A DNA stretch of 64,000 bases from Leptolyngbya subtilissima AS-A7 (GTDB taxonomy: Bacteria > Cyanobacteriota > Cyanobacteriia > Phormidesmidales > Phormidesmidaceae). Within the stretch, counting starts at the first letter, position 1. Each line of letters begins with the position of its first letter. Positions 1 to 9,500 of this stretch are shown here, one piece after another. The notes beneath the pieces were generated by a model. It had not been told where the DNA came from. It made no database searches and saw nothing but the letters and a program-made list of their open reading frames with translations. A program made the translations under genes and the position numbers. The DNA lies in assembly GCF_039962255.1 (NCBI RefSeq), contig NZ_JAMPKY010000001.1, positions 372,001 to 436,000 on the forward strand. Direction: 5' to 3'.

Positions 1-2
1 AG

Positions 3-71
3 GGTAAGGAGCGTATGCGCACCTACTTTCTGGGGCAAAAAGGCCTGGCGATCGCGGCTAGGCCACTCTAA
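3..71 (+). CDS. C-terminal tail of a probable class III adenylate/guanylate cyclase (5' truncated)
   Basis: The window opens inside a plus-strand reading frame that ends at TAA 69-71. The visible peptide contains GKERMRTYFLGQK. This resembles the end of class III nucleotide cyclase catalytic domains, where a G-K-G-x-x-x-T-Y-x-L segment closes the fold. If correct, the protein makes cAMP or cGMP as a second messenger. Only 22 codons are visible and no catalytic residue can be seen, so the family call rests on one short motif. Confidence 0.4.
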   Translation, partial: GKERMRTYFLGQKGLAIAARPL

Positions 72-208
72 GCACTGGCTAACTCAACAATGATTTGTAG
101 TGGCCGGCCGGGTATGCTAAGCCAAGGGAGTTCTTCTAGGTAGCCGGCGATACGTCTCGTGTCTATGGCTTGCTTCTTCAGTATCCTGTGCCACCACGTG
201 ATGGGTCT

Positions 209-622
209 ATGACTACGGTTAAGGCATCTGTACCGGCGCAGCCCGCGCCTCCGCTCTCTGCCCAAGACGCAATGCTGGAGAATATTATCGGAGTTGCCAT
301 CTTCGACTTCAGCGGTCTGCCCCGTGAGTATTTCGTCACCGCCGACAATGAAAGTACGAGCTGGGTGCAGGTCGTCTTTCAGGCCCTGGGGCTCAAATCC
401 CTGCTGATGTCCTCGCTGAAGCTAGAGGGGTTCTCCCACATCTGCATTGAGCTAGACCAGCAAACCGCCTTTGTGGTGCGCACCAAAGAGGAGTACGTGG
501 CTCTGCTAACGCGTAAACCGCTGGTGTTTGCTACGGCTCAGGAGAGCGATCGCTTTAGCCATTGGGTACGCCAGTTTGAACGCCTTCTTCTGCGCGAGCA
601 CAGTCGGTTTATCCCAGCCTAG
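209..622 (+). CDS. Small Roadblock/LC7-like protein, function unknown
   Basis: A protein of about 137 residues with no signal peptide or membrane segment. The core (LENIIGVAIFDFSGLPREYF, then a long helix, then HICIELDQQTAFVVRTK) has the strand-helix-strand-strand pattern of Roadblock/LC7 (MglB-like) proteins. Those usually act as GTPase-regulating or scaffolding dimers. The fold assignment is inferred from pattern only. The frame is open upstream to 170, but the ATG at 209 (MTTVKASV) is preferred because the extra codons look non-protein-like. The N-terminal 20 residues are rich in Ala and Pro and are probably disordered. It follows the cyclase tail on the same strand and faces the metal-sensor gene convergently. 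Confidence 0.55.
   Translation: MTTVKASVPAQPAPPLSAQDAMLENIIGVAIFDFSGLPREYFVTADNESTSWVQVVFQALGLKSLLMSSLKLEGFSHICIELDQQTAFVVRTKEEYVALLTRKPLVFATAQESDRFSHWVRQFERLLLREHSRFIPA
546..553. repeat. HIP1 octamer GCGATCGC (one of many in the window)
   Basis: The palindrome GCGATCGC is scattered through genes and spacers, for example at 48-55, 546-553, 9621-9628 and 18913-18920. High frequency of this octamer is a mark of many cyanobacterial genomes. It is not an assigned regulatory site here. Confidence 0.9.
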
Positions 623-710
623 AGGGTGCAGGGTATTAAAGGTGAAAGGATTGGCTAAACGCCTGCAATTTTGAGCCTAAACCCTAAACCTTGTACCCTT
701 TGTCCCAAAG

Positions 711-1058
711 CTAAGGCAAAAACCGATCTAGTGCGGCCTTGAGCTCGGCGATTTCTTCTTCAATGTTGCCGTCTTCGGCAGCACGACCAATGCACTCAGT
801 CAGGTGCTCATCGAGAATGATACGGGCGACGCGATCGAGCGCACCGCGCACCGCCGCCACCTGTACCAGCACATCCGGGCAGGGCCGGCTCTCCTGCACC
901 ATAGTCTTAATGCCGCGAATGTGACCCTCAATGCGGGCCAGCCGATTGACAATCCGCCGCAGCGATTCCGGATCATGGACGTGGGGATGTGCCCGGGTGT
1001 CGCCGGTAGGCTCGACCTCGTGCAGGTGAGAATGGGGGGTGGGGCTAGGGTTATGCAA
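711..1058 (-). CDS. inrS: Metal-sensing repressor of the CsoR/RcnR family, InrS-like
   Basis: A 115-residue all-helical repressor of the DUF156 family. Cys60, His85 and Cys89 form the C-H-C ligand set of CsoR proteins. A His-rich N-terminal extension (HSHLHEVEP, then HPHVHDPES at 24-32) resembles cyanobacterial InrS, which binds Ni(II) through those ligands plus an N-terminal His and represses a nickel exporter. The DNA-contacting part is the basic first helix (RRIVNRLARIEGHIRG). The metal could be Ni or Cu; the His-rich tail favours Ni. No exporter gene is adjacent in the window, so the target is unknown. It lies 70 nt downstream of the thioredoxin-like lipoprotein gene on the same strand. 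Confidence 0.75.
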   Translation of the reverse strand: MHNPSPTPHSHLHEVEPTGDTRAHPHVHDPESLRRIVNRLARIEGHIRGIKTMVQESRPCPDVLVQVAAVRGALDRVARIILDEHLTECIGRAAEDGNIEEEIAELKAALDRFLP

Positions 1059-1128
1059 TGGAATTTGAGAATGAATAACAGACGGACAGAGGCGGCTGGC
1101 TCAACAGTAGAGCTTGCTCAACGCCACC

Positions 1129-1566
1129 CTATTGGGGCGGTAAAAACCCTGACAGATCGGCCAAATCGTCTAAAGACTTAACCCCTGGGGAGAGCTGACC
1201 ATCGATTTCCCAGGTGGGATATCCTTGAATGCCCTTTTGCTCACACAGCTCTGGCTGGGGGTTATCGCCATCGGCGGCACACTCCACGTAGGGCACCCGA
1301 TCCACAGCCTCACCAAACATCGCCTTTTGATCAGCGCAGTGGGGGCACCAGTAAGTCCCGTACATCACGCTGCCGGTATCGGCTAGGTGCTGGGCCAGCT
1401 GGGCCTCGTAGCTGGTCGCATCGGTAACTATTTGGGCCTGATCTGGCCCACACCCCGTTAGCAGCAGGGCACCCAGCACCAACCCTCCCAACCAGGAAAA
1501 GTTCAGCGGGGGCTGAGGCCAAGAACGAACGCGGTGCAGTGAAACCATAGCGCTTAACCAACACAA
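1129..1566 (-). CDS. Thioredoxin-like lipoprotein resembling the Trx domain of cyanobacterial VKOR fusions
   Basis: Up to 145 residues. A hydrophobic N-terminal segment ends in the lipobox LLTGC (Cys39), so export and lipid anchoring are likely. The mature part has a WCPHC redox motif in GTYWCPHCADQK, a second cysteine pair region (VECAADGDNPQPELCEQKGI), and the cis-Pro loop GYPTWEIDG. This pattern matches the C-terminal thioredoxin domain of plant and cyanobacterial VKOR (LTO1) proteins, which oxidise lumenal and periplasmic cysteines. Here it stands alone, without the quinone-binding membrane part. It would act as a disulfide carrier partner for a VKOR or other oxidase. The start may instead be Met7 at 1548. 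Confidence 0.75.
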   Translation of the reverse strand: MCWLSAMVSLHRVRSWPQPPLNFSWLGGLVLGALLLTGCGPDQAQIVTDATSYEAQLAQHLADTGSVMYGTYWCPHCADQKAMFGEAVDRVPYVECAADGDNPQPELCEQKGIQGYPTWEIDGQLSPGVKSLDDLADLSGFLPPQ

Positions 1567-1625
1567 CCCTTAAGCGGTGGATGGGCGATCGCCCACCTAA
1601 CCCGCCGCTGAAACCCAGTGTAGCG

Positions 1626-2684
1626 TCAAGCCACGGCGATAGGCGCGTAAAGCTCCATGACCCGTGCCAGGTCGAGACGTGACTGGGCTCCCAGGGCGAA
1701 GCCTGAGCAATGCCCCTGATTTAGGTGGTCAGCGGCAGCGCAGCCAATCATCGCAGCATTATCGGTACAGAGGCTGAGAGGCGGAAACAGCATCCGCAGG
1801 CCGTGATCAGCGGCTGCCTGCTGGAGATGCTGTCGCAGACCGCTGTTGGCAGCGACCCCGCCCCCTACAGCCACTGTAGTAAGGCCGTAGGCCTGGGCAC
1901 AGGCCACCACCCGGCGGGTCAAACTGCGGGCTACCGTGGCCTGAAAGCTGGCGGCTAAGTCGGCCACCGGTAGGGGATCGACCCCATCCGCCCTTAATTT
2001 TTCCACCAGTCGCAGCACCGCTGTCTTCAGCCCGCTAAAGCTGGAGTCATAGGGGTGGAAGCCCCCCTCGGGCCGCGAAATATTGCCCTCGGGCAGCGCG
2101 AACGCCTGAGGATTGCCAGTCTGGGCCAGCCGGTCGATGATGGGGCCGCCGGGATAATCCAGCCCCATCAGGCGCGCTACCTTATCAAAGGCTTCTCCAG
2201 CGGCGTCGTCGCGGGTTTGGCCCAGGGTCTGGTACTGACCGCAGCCTTTGACGTAAATCAGGCTGGTGTGCCCTCCCGACACCAGCAGGCACAGGTAGGG
2301 GGGCTCTAGGTCGGGACTGGCTAAATAGTTGGCGTAAATGTGCCCCTCGAGGTGGTGGATCCCCAAGAAGGGCTTGTGGTGCACCATGGCCAAGGTTTTG
2401 CCTGCCGTCAGCCCCACCAGCAGGGCTCCTACGAGGCCTGGGGTACAGGTGGCGGCGACCCCATCAATGGCGGCCCAGCTCAGTTCAGCCTGAGCTAGAG
2501 CTACGTCAATACTCTCACCTAGGGTAGCGACGTGGTGCCGCGAGGCTACCTCGGGCACGATGCCGCCATAGGGCTGGTGAATGGCGATCTGCGAGGCAAC
2601 GACGGTGCTGAGGACGGTGCGATCGCGCACCACCGCCGCCGCTGTTTCATCACAGCTAGTTTCTATCGCTAAAATCGTCGCCAT
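1626..2684 (-). CDS. tsaD: tRNA N6-adenosine threonylcarbamoyltransferase TsaD
   Basis: A 352-residue cytoplasmic enzyme that transfers the threonylcarbamoyl group to A37 of ANN-decoding tRNAs (t6A), working with TsaB and TsaE. It opens with [16 protein letters not shown], the ASKHA nucleotide-binding start. The iron-binding H-x-x-G-H motif is in [10 protein letters not shown]. Further markers are [23 protein letters not shown] and the C-terminal [10 protein letters not shown]. Length and motifs are full-size. It diverges from psaF across 218 bp, a neighbourhood seen in other cyanobacteria. Function is well established for the family. Confidence 0.97.
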   Translation of the reverse strand: MATILAIETSCDETAAAVVRDRTVLSTVVASQIAIHQPYGGIVPEVASRHHVATLGESIDVALAQAELSWAAIDGVAATCTPGLVGALLVGLTAGKTLAMVHHKPFLGIHHLEGHIYANYLASPDLEPPYLCLLVSGGHTSLIYVKGCGQYQTLGQTRDDAAGEAFDKVARLMGLDYPGGPIIDRLAQTGNPQAFALPEGNISRPEGGFHPYDSSFSGLKTAVLRLVEKLRADGVDPLPVADLAASFQATVARSLTRRVVACAQAYGLTTVAVGGGVAANSGLRQHLQQAAADHGLRMLFPPLSLCTDNAAMIGCAAADHLNQGHCSGFALGAQSRLDLARVMELYAPIAVA

Positions 2685-2902
2685 GGGGGTTGTGGTTCGA
2701 AGAGAACTAGAGTAAGCCGTGAAAGCGAATCAGAGTAAGGCGCACCGTAATTTGTAGAGATGTAAACACCCCACCGATCTTAGCTTTACGGGGGTTCGGC
2801 TGCGAGGTATTATGGCGACCAAGTTGGGTGAATTTTTGTTCAAAAAACTTAACTTTACGTTCAAATCGCCCTAGTTTCTTCGGTAATTAAAAGGAACAGT
2901 TT

Positions 2903-3403
2903 ATGCGACGGTTTTTTGCTGTAGCACTTGTAGTGTTTCTCTGGTTTGGGTTTGCTGCCCCGGCTTCCGCTAGCCTGGCTGGCGACAACGTAGCCGGCCT
3001 TACCCCCTGTGGTCAAAACGAGGCATTTCTAAAGCGAGCCGCTGGTGCCAAGACTGAGGCGGCCAAAGCTCGCTTCGATTTTTATGGTAGCTCTACCCTG
3101 CTGTGTGGCAGCGAGGGCCTACCCCACTTGGTGGTAGACGGTGACCTGGCCCATGCCGGTGAGTTTCTAATTCCTAGCCTGTTGTTTCTCTACATCGCTG
3201 GGTGGATTGGCTGGGTAGGTCGCGCCTACCTAATCACGGTACGTGGTGACAAGAATCCCGAAGAAAAGGAAGTCATTATTGAGGTGCCCCTGGCCATCAA
3301 GACCATGTTAACTGGGTTTGCCTGGCCGCTACTTGCCTTCAAAGACATTGCTAGCGGGGCCATGTTTGCTAAAAACGAAGAGATCACTGTATCTCCTCGC
3401 TAG
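2903..3403 (+). CDS. psaF: Photosystem I subunit III (PsaF)
   Basis: A 166-residue precursor. The first ~23 residues ([20 protein letters not shown], then ASASLA) are a cleavable signal peptide that directs the N-terminal domain to the thylakoid lumen. Mature features are [14 protein letters not shown], a lumenal cysteine pair (Cys in TPCGQN and in LLCGSEG), and one membrane-spanning region around [20 protein letters not shown]. PsaF contributes to the PSI lumenal face and antenna contacts; in plants and algae it docks plastocyanin or cytochrome c6. A leader of about 200 bp separates it from the divergent tsaD gene. psaJ follows 48 nt later. Confidence 0.97.
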   Translation: MRRFFAVALVVFLWFGFAAPASASLAGDNVAGLTPCGQNEAFLKRAAGAKTEAAKARFDFYGSSTLLCGSEGLPHLVVDGDLAHAGEFLIPSLLFLYIAGWIGWVGRAYLITVRGDKNPEEKEVIIEVPLAIKTMLTGFAWPLLAFKDIASGAMFAKNEEITVSPR

Positions 3404-3451
3404 GTAAATCTCTCGCTGATCCCCAGAATAACGACCCAGGAGAATTAGACC

Positions 3452-3577
3452 ATGAACAACGGCCTGCCTCGGTATTTGTCAACTGCCCCGGTGCTGATTA
3501 CCGTGTGGATGTTGATTCACGCCGGTATTTTGATCGAATTCAATCGCTTCTTTCCCGATTTGCTGCTGCACCCTTAG
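3452..3577 (+). CDS. psaJ: Photosystem I subunit IX (PsaJ)
   Basis: A 41-codon gene. The peptide starts [20 protein letters not shown] and continues through one hydrophobic helix to an [18 protein letters not shown] tail, the standard PsaJ layout (about 40 residues, one membrane helix, charged lumenal end). PsaJ binds beside PsaF at the PSI edge and holds chlorophyll and carotenoid. An AGGAGAA ribosome site lies about 9 nt before the ATG. It follows psaF by 48 nt and is followed by a terminator-like hairpin before psaL. Confidence 0.95.
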   Translation: MNNGLPRYLSTAPVLITVWMLIHAGILIEFNRFFPDLLLHP

Positions 3578-3617
3578 GGAAAGACCTCGCGAGGCTGACC
3601 TTGCGAACTCGATGAAG

Positions 3618-3660
3618 AGATGGTTTCTGGAGACTTAACGGCGTCTAGAAACCGTCTTTA
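3618..3660 (+). terminator. Terminator-like hairpin between psaJ and psaL
   Basis: An 11-bp stem with one G-T pair (3618-3628 with 3647-3657), extended by an inner 4-bp stem (3631-3634 with 3643-3646) after a two-base bulge, and followed by CTTTATCT. It could end or attenuate psaFJ transcription before psaL. The T run is short, so read-through is plausible. Confidence 0.55.
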
Positions 3661-3702
3661 TCTAATTGCTGTGATCTTGTTTGAGTTGGAGAAACTTCCC
3701 CC

Positions 3703-4185
3703 ATGACAGACCTCATTCAGCCCGCTGGGGATCCGCAAATCGGCAACCTAGAAACGCCGATCAATTCCTCTGCGTTTTCAAAGGCTTTTATTGGCAATCT
3801 GCCCGCTTACCGCAAAGGGCTTTCCCCCCAGCGGCGCGGTTTAGAAATTGGTATGGCCCACGGCTATTTCCTCTACGGCCCCTTTGCTCTACTTGGCCCC
3901 CTGCGCGATTCTGAGATTCCTGGCCTAGCTGGGTTGCTGAGCGCGGCGGGACTAGTGGTGATTTTGACCGCTTGCCTGTCAATTTACTCGGGTTCTGGCC
4001 TTAACCACTCCGTTACTAGAGCCACCACCCCCTTCACCCCTCCCGCTAGCCTCGAAACCGATGAAGGCTGGAGCGAGTTTGCCGGTAGCTTTTTAATCGG
4101 CGGCATTGGCGGGGCTACCTTCGCCTACCTGCTGGCGGCTAATTTGCCTATTCTGACCACCCTAGTCAGCGGCGGCCACAGCTAA
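3703..4185 (+). CDS. psaL: Photosystem I subunit XI (PsaL)
   Basis: A 160-residue thylakoid protein at the PSI oligomerisation interface. Conserved markers are the N-terminal NLETPINSSAFSKAFIGNLP, the LSPQRRGLEIGMAHGYFLYG segment with chlorophyll-binding His, and a third membrane helix (SFLIGGIGGATFAYLLAANL). The loop between helices 2 and 3 holds a proline-rich stretch (TTPFTPPASLET). The gene follows psaF-psaJ instead of psaI. This order has been linked in the literature to cyanobacteria that form PSI tetramers rather than trimers. It has its own upstream spacer of 125 nt after psaJ and a strong terminator downstream. Confidence 0.96.
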   Translation: MTDLIQPAGDPQIGNLETPINSSAFSKAFIGNLPAYRKGLSPQRRGLEIGMAHGYFLYGPFALLGPLRDSEIPGLAGLLSAAGLVVILTACLSIYSGSGLNHSVTRATTPFTPPASLETDEGWSEFAGSFLIGGIGGATFAYLLAANLPILTTLVSGGHS

Positions 4186-4218
4186 GCTTGCCTCTGTCAT
4201 CTCGATTCTGTAAGCGCT

Positions 4219-4248
4219 AGGGGCGATGGACTGCAATCCGTCGCCCCT
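4219..4248 (+). terminator. Hairpin terminator after psaL
   Basis: A 12-bp stem (4219-4230 with 4237-4248, one G-T pair, 5' arm AGGGGCGATGGA) with a 6-nt loop, 33 bp after the psaL stop. The downstream sequence is GGCCTCTTTAAA, with only a short T run. Confidence 0.6.
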
Positions 4249-4391
4249 GGCCTCTTTAAAGGAGCCTTTCAAAATAGACAGCAGGGATGATATGTAGAGC
4301 GGGAAAAATCACTCTCTCGATAGAGCTTTGTGGGCTAAAGTTCTGGAGTCGAGCTAAGGGAACCGTGCCCAAGCTACAGCCAAAGGCTGTT

Positions 4392-5621
4392 TTACAACGG
4401 TCCGATCGCCTCTATCGCTGCCTCCACCGCTAGGGCCACGTGAGTCCAGTGGGTGCCGCCCTGGCAGTAGACGATGTAGGGCTCCCGCAGGGGGCCGTCA
4501 GCAGATAACTCTGAGGTGCTGCCGTCAATAAAAGTGCCTCCAGCCATCACCAGCTCGCTCTCGTAGCCAGGCATAGCACCGGGTACGGGTTCCACGTAGG
4601 CATCGATGGGTGAATGCTGTTGTACGGCCTTACAAAAGGCGATTAGTTTCTCGGGCGACCCCAGGCGAATGGCCTGAATCACGTCGCGCTGAGGCGCACT
4701 GGGGGCTGGGTTGACAGGGTATCCCAGAGCCGCAAAGGTAGACGCTAGCAGATAGTTGCCCTTCATCGCCTCACCGACCATTTGGGGAGCTAAAAATAAC
4801 CCCTGGTAAAGCAGTCGGTTGAGGTTGAGGCTAGAGCCCCCGCTGGCACCAATGCCGGGGGCGGTGAGGCGGCAGGCGGCAGTCGCGACTAGGTCGGCCC
4901 GGCCTGCTACGTAGCCGCCAGTGGGGGCAATAGTGCCGCCAGGGTTTTTAATCAGCGACCCGGCTATGAGATCAGCTCCAACGGCCGTAGGCTCGCGGTC
5001 TTCCAAGAATTCGCCATAGCAGTTATCGACGAAACAGACAACGGTGGAATTCTGGTCTTTTACCGTAGCCACGATTTTTTCGATTTCGGCTATGGTAAGG
5101 GATGACCGCCAGCTATAGCCGCACGATCGCTGGATGTGCACCAGTCGGGTTTTTGGCCCCACTGCTGTCGCTAGGGCATCCCAGTCGGGGGTGTGGTCAG
5201 CGGTCAACGGTAACTCTCGATAGGACACCCCAAACTCTGCCAAGGACCCCTGGCCCTTACTCCGCAAGCCAATTACCTCTTCAAGGGTGTCGTAGGGAGT
5301 GCCTGCTACGGCTAGCATTTCATCCCCAGGGCGCAGCACGCCGTACAGGGCGCAGGCGATCGCATGGGTGCCTGAAACAAACTGCGATCGCACCAGGGCG
5401 GCCTCCGCCTGCACTATATCGGCAAAGACGCGATCGAGGGTGTCACGCCCCAGATCGTCGTGGCCGTAGCCCGACACGCTGTTAAAGTGGTGACTTCCCA
5501 CCCGATGCTGTCGAAAGGCCTCTAATACTCGCGCTAGATTTTGCTTGACCTGAGCGTCAATTCCATAAAAAATCGGAAGGAGGGTCGAGTCAGAGGGCAT
5601 CATCGGGTTTGATTGTTGCAA
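4392..5621 (-). CDS. PLP-dependent methionine gamma-lyase-like protein (aluminium-resistance family)
   Basis: A 409-residue cytoplasmic fold-type I PLP enzyme. The Schiff-base lysine is most likely in GSLIKNPGGTIAPTGGY. The cofactor-binding Asp and neighbours lie in VVCFVDNCYGEF, and the substrate-domain marker FNSVSGYGHDDLGR is near residue 50. These are typical of the Alum_res (PF06838) family. Members are often annotated as methionine gamma-lyase or cystathionine beta-lyase-like; the true substrate is not established. Start codons at Met1, Met7 and Met8 are all possible. It diverges from desC across 121 bp. Confidence 0.85.
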   Translation of the reverse strand: MQQSNPMMPSDSTLLPIFYGIDAQVKQNLARVLEAFRQHRVGSHHFNSVSGYGHDDLGRDTLDRVFADIVQAEAALVRSQFVSGTHAIACALYGVLRPGDEMLAVAGTPYDTLEEVIGLRSKGQGSLAEFGVSYRELPLTADHTPDWDALATAVGPKTRLVHIQRSCGYSWRSSLTIAEIEKIVATVKDQNSTVVCFVDNCYGEFLEDREPTAVGADLIAGSLIKNPGGTIAPTGGYVAGRADLVATAACRLTAPGIGASGGSSLNLNRLLYQGLFLAPQMVGEAMKGNYLLASTFAALGYPVNPAPSAPQRDVIQAIRLGSPEKLIAFCKAVQQHSPIDAYVEPVPGAMPGYESELVMAGGTFIDGSTSELSADGPLREPYIVYCQGGTHWTHVALAVEAAIEAIGPL

Positions 5622-5742
5622 TGGTTAAATTTTTTCGTTAAGAAACAGGGGTAACTATTGTCCCCTACATTTACTCTGCCTGAGCAAAATTCTTACTGAG
5701 GATTCCTGCTGGGGCGCTTGTCCAAAATTCTGAGATTTTCGC

Positions 5743-6564
5743 ATGACTGCTGTAACTACCGAGCGTTTGTCCCGCGATTGGGTCACCCTTGGCTTCATGA
5801 TTTTTGTCCACAGCATGGCGGCCCTGGCGTTTTTGCCCGCTAACTTTTCCTGGGCGGCGATCGGGGTAGCGCTGCTGCTCCACTGGTTTACCGGCTGTCT
5901 CGGCATTACCCTGGGTTGGCACCGGCTAGTCTCTCACCGTAGCTTTACGGTGCCCAAGTGGCTAGAGTACTTTTTTGTCTTTTGTGGCACCCTAGCTTGC
6001 CAGCATGGCCCGATTATGTGGGTCGGCCTGCACCGCCACCACCATGCTTACTCTGACCAAAGCCTCGACCACCACGACTCTAACAAGGGTTTTTGGTGGA
6101 GCCACATGGGTTGGATGCTGCGCGACGTGCCGGCCCGCCACGATGTTGACCGCTTCATCCGCGATATCAAAGACGATCGCTTCTACCTGTTCTGCGAGAA
6201 GTATTTCCTGCTGCTTCAGGTTGGCCTTGGCGTAGTTCTTTACGCTTTAGGCGGCTGGCCCTTTGTGCTGTGGGGCATCTTTGTTCGGCTGGTGGCGGTC
6301 TACCACTGCACCTGGTTGGTGAACAGCGCCACCCACAAGTTTGGCTACCGCAGCCACGAAACCGAAGACAAATCGACCAACTGCTGGTGGGTGGCGGTGC
6401 TCACCTACGGTGAGGGCTGGCACAACAACCACCACGCCTATCAGTACTCGGCTCGCCACGGCCTCAAATGGTGGGAAGTTGACATGACCTGGATGACTAT
6501 TCGCCTGCTCGAAACAGTCGGTCTGGCCAAGAAAGTCAAGCTAGCTGGCTCTACTGAAAGCTAG
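5743..6564 (+). CDS. desC: Acyl-lipid delta-9 fatty acid desaturase (DesC type)
   Basis: A 273-residue integral membrane di-iron desaturase that inserts the first double bond in stearoyl or palmitoyl chains of membrane lipids, using ferredoxin. All three histidine boxes are present: HRLVSHR (about 63), HRHHH (about 97) and HNNHH (about 227). Four hydrophobic segments alternate with the boxes. Length matches cyanobacterial DesC. The ATG at 5743 (MTAVTTERLSRDW) is the first in-frame start after a 121-bp divergent spacer. A strong hairpin follows the stop, so the gene is probably monocistronic. Confidence 0.93.
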   Translation: MTAVTTERLSRDWVTLGFMIFVHSMAALAFLPANFSWAAIGVALLLHWFTGCLGITLGWHRLVSHRSFTVPKWLEYFFVFCGTLACQHGPIMWVGLHRHHHAYSDQSLDHHDSNKGFWWSHMGWMLRDVPARHDVDRFIRDIKDDRFYLFCEKYFLLLQVGLGVVLYALGGWPFVLWGIFVRLVAVYHCTWLVNSATHKFGYRSHETEDKSTNCWWVAVLTYGEGWHNNHHAYQYSARHGLKWWEVDMTWMTIRLLETVGLAKKVKLAGSTES

Positions 6565-6584
6565 ATAATCGGTTCCGAACCAAT

Positions 6585-6624
6585 AAAAGCAGGGTTAGTG
6601 CAAGTGCTGACCCTGCTTTTTATT
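6585..6624 (+). terminator. Rho-independent terminator after desC
   Basis: An 11-bp perfect stem (AAAAGCAGGGT at 6585-6595 with ACCCTGCTTTT at 6610-6620), a 14-nt loop, and a T-rich tail (CTTTTTATT). It starts 20 nt after the desC stop. Confidence 0.85.
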
Positions 6625-6789
6625 GCGGTGCCAGCAGAGTTCTGCAGTATTTCGCTGGCATCAAACTCTTCAATGCTTCTTTGAATGGGCTAAACGCTCA
6701 ATAAGTAACTGAACCTAAGGTCAGTTTTTGAGCTTAAGAGAAGAATCGCAGTTTCAGATTACCTACACAAATTTTGGCGGCTAGCTGAT

Positions 6790-7233
6790 CTAACTCTCCT
6801 GGTTTTTAGGAAACTTGCAGGTGACCTCGACTTTAAAGTCACCATCAGTGGAACCATTAGCCAGCATAGGAATGCCGGTATCGGCGTTAATTTTAATACC
6901 AAAGCTGAGTTTGAGGTCTTCAACCTCAGCTCCAGCCAGGTTTTTGAATGCTCCTAGGGCATACATCGTGTAGGCACGAATAGTTTGGTGAACTGTTTGA
7001 AGCTGAGCACTAAAGGGCGGCGGCAGAGCCCGCGTTGGTGCGCCGGGTGGCAAACCATAGTCGCGGGTGGCATTGGAGTCGTAGGAGCCGGGTGGAGATG
7101 GTGCGGGTGCAGCAGGTAGAGCGACCGGCGGAGCAACTGGCATTCTGTAGGTCTCTACAACCTCAGTTTCCACATAAATGGTTTAGCTCGTGCCGTCATC
7201 ATCCTCAAGCACAATCGGTTGAATCGTCGTCAT
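6790..7233 (-). pseudogene. Trypsin-co-occurring domain (Trypco1) protein interrupted by an in-frame TAA
   Basis: Reading from ATG 7231-7233 on the minus strand gives MTTIQPIVLEDDDGTS, then TAA at 7183-7185. The same frame then continues as TIYVETEVVETYRMP and on to the stop at 6790. Trypco1 proteins typically start with an x-I-x-L-x-D-G-T-T-I-Y-V-E segment. Here that segment is split by six extra bases (AGCTAA, 7183-7188) that keep frame but add a stop. The rest is intact: a Pro-rich linker, then FSAQLQTVHQTIRAYTMYAL and AGAEVEDLKLSFGIKINADT. Translation could restart at GTG 7171-7173 (127 residues), but no good ribosome site is seen. Trypco1 domains are known as partners of trypsin-like and STAND-type conflict proteins. 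No partner gene lies next to it. Confidence 0.7.
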
Positions 7234-7307
7234 AGATTGCCCCTAACCCAACGCTCCATAGGATACATTCGCTTGAGGGCGAACTATCCCATCAACCAAG
7301 GAATTGC

Positions 7308-7346
7308 TGCATCTCAAGGTTGTCTTAGAGGCACCCTTGAGATGCA
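7308..7346 (-). terminator. 12-bp inverted repeat between gyrB and the Trypco gene
   Basis: A perfect 12-bp stem (TGCATCTCAAGG at 7308-7319 with CCTTGAGATGCA at 7335-7346) with a 15-nt loop, 89 nt past the gyrB stop. It may end gyrB transcription, but there is no T run on either side, so a processing or protein-binding role is equally possible. Confidence 0.35.
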
Positions 7347-7434
7347 ACACAATGTTCACGCTGCTTCAATCCATGCCCAACGAGGGCCATGGTCGGTATG
7401 CTCAATCGCAATAAGCTTATCCTAGCTATCTACT

Positions 7435-9423
<1,989 letters not shown>

Positions 9424-9500
9424 TCAAAACACCTAGAAATTATAGCACAAAGCAGCCACAGCGGGCTCTAAGGCAACGTCAGCTCAAGAATGAACCAGGG

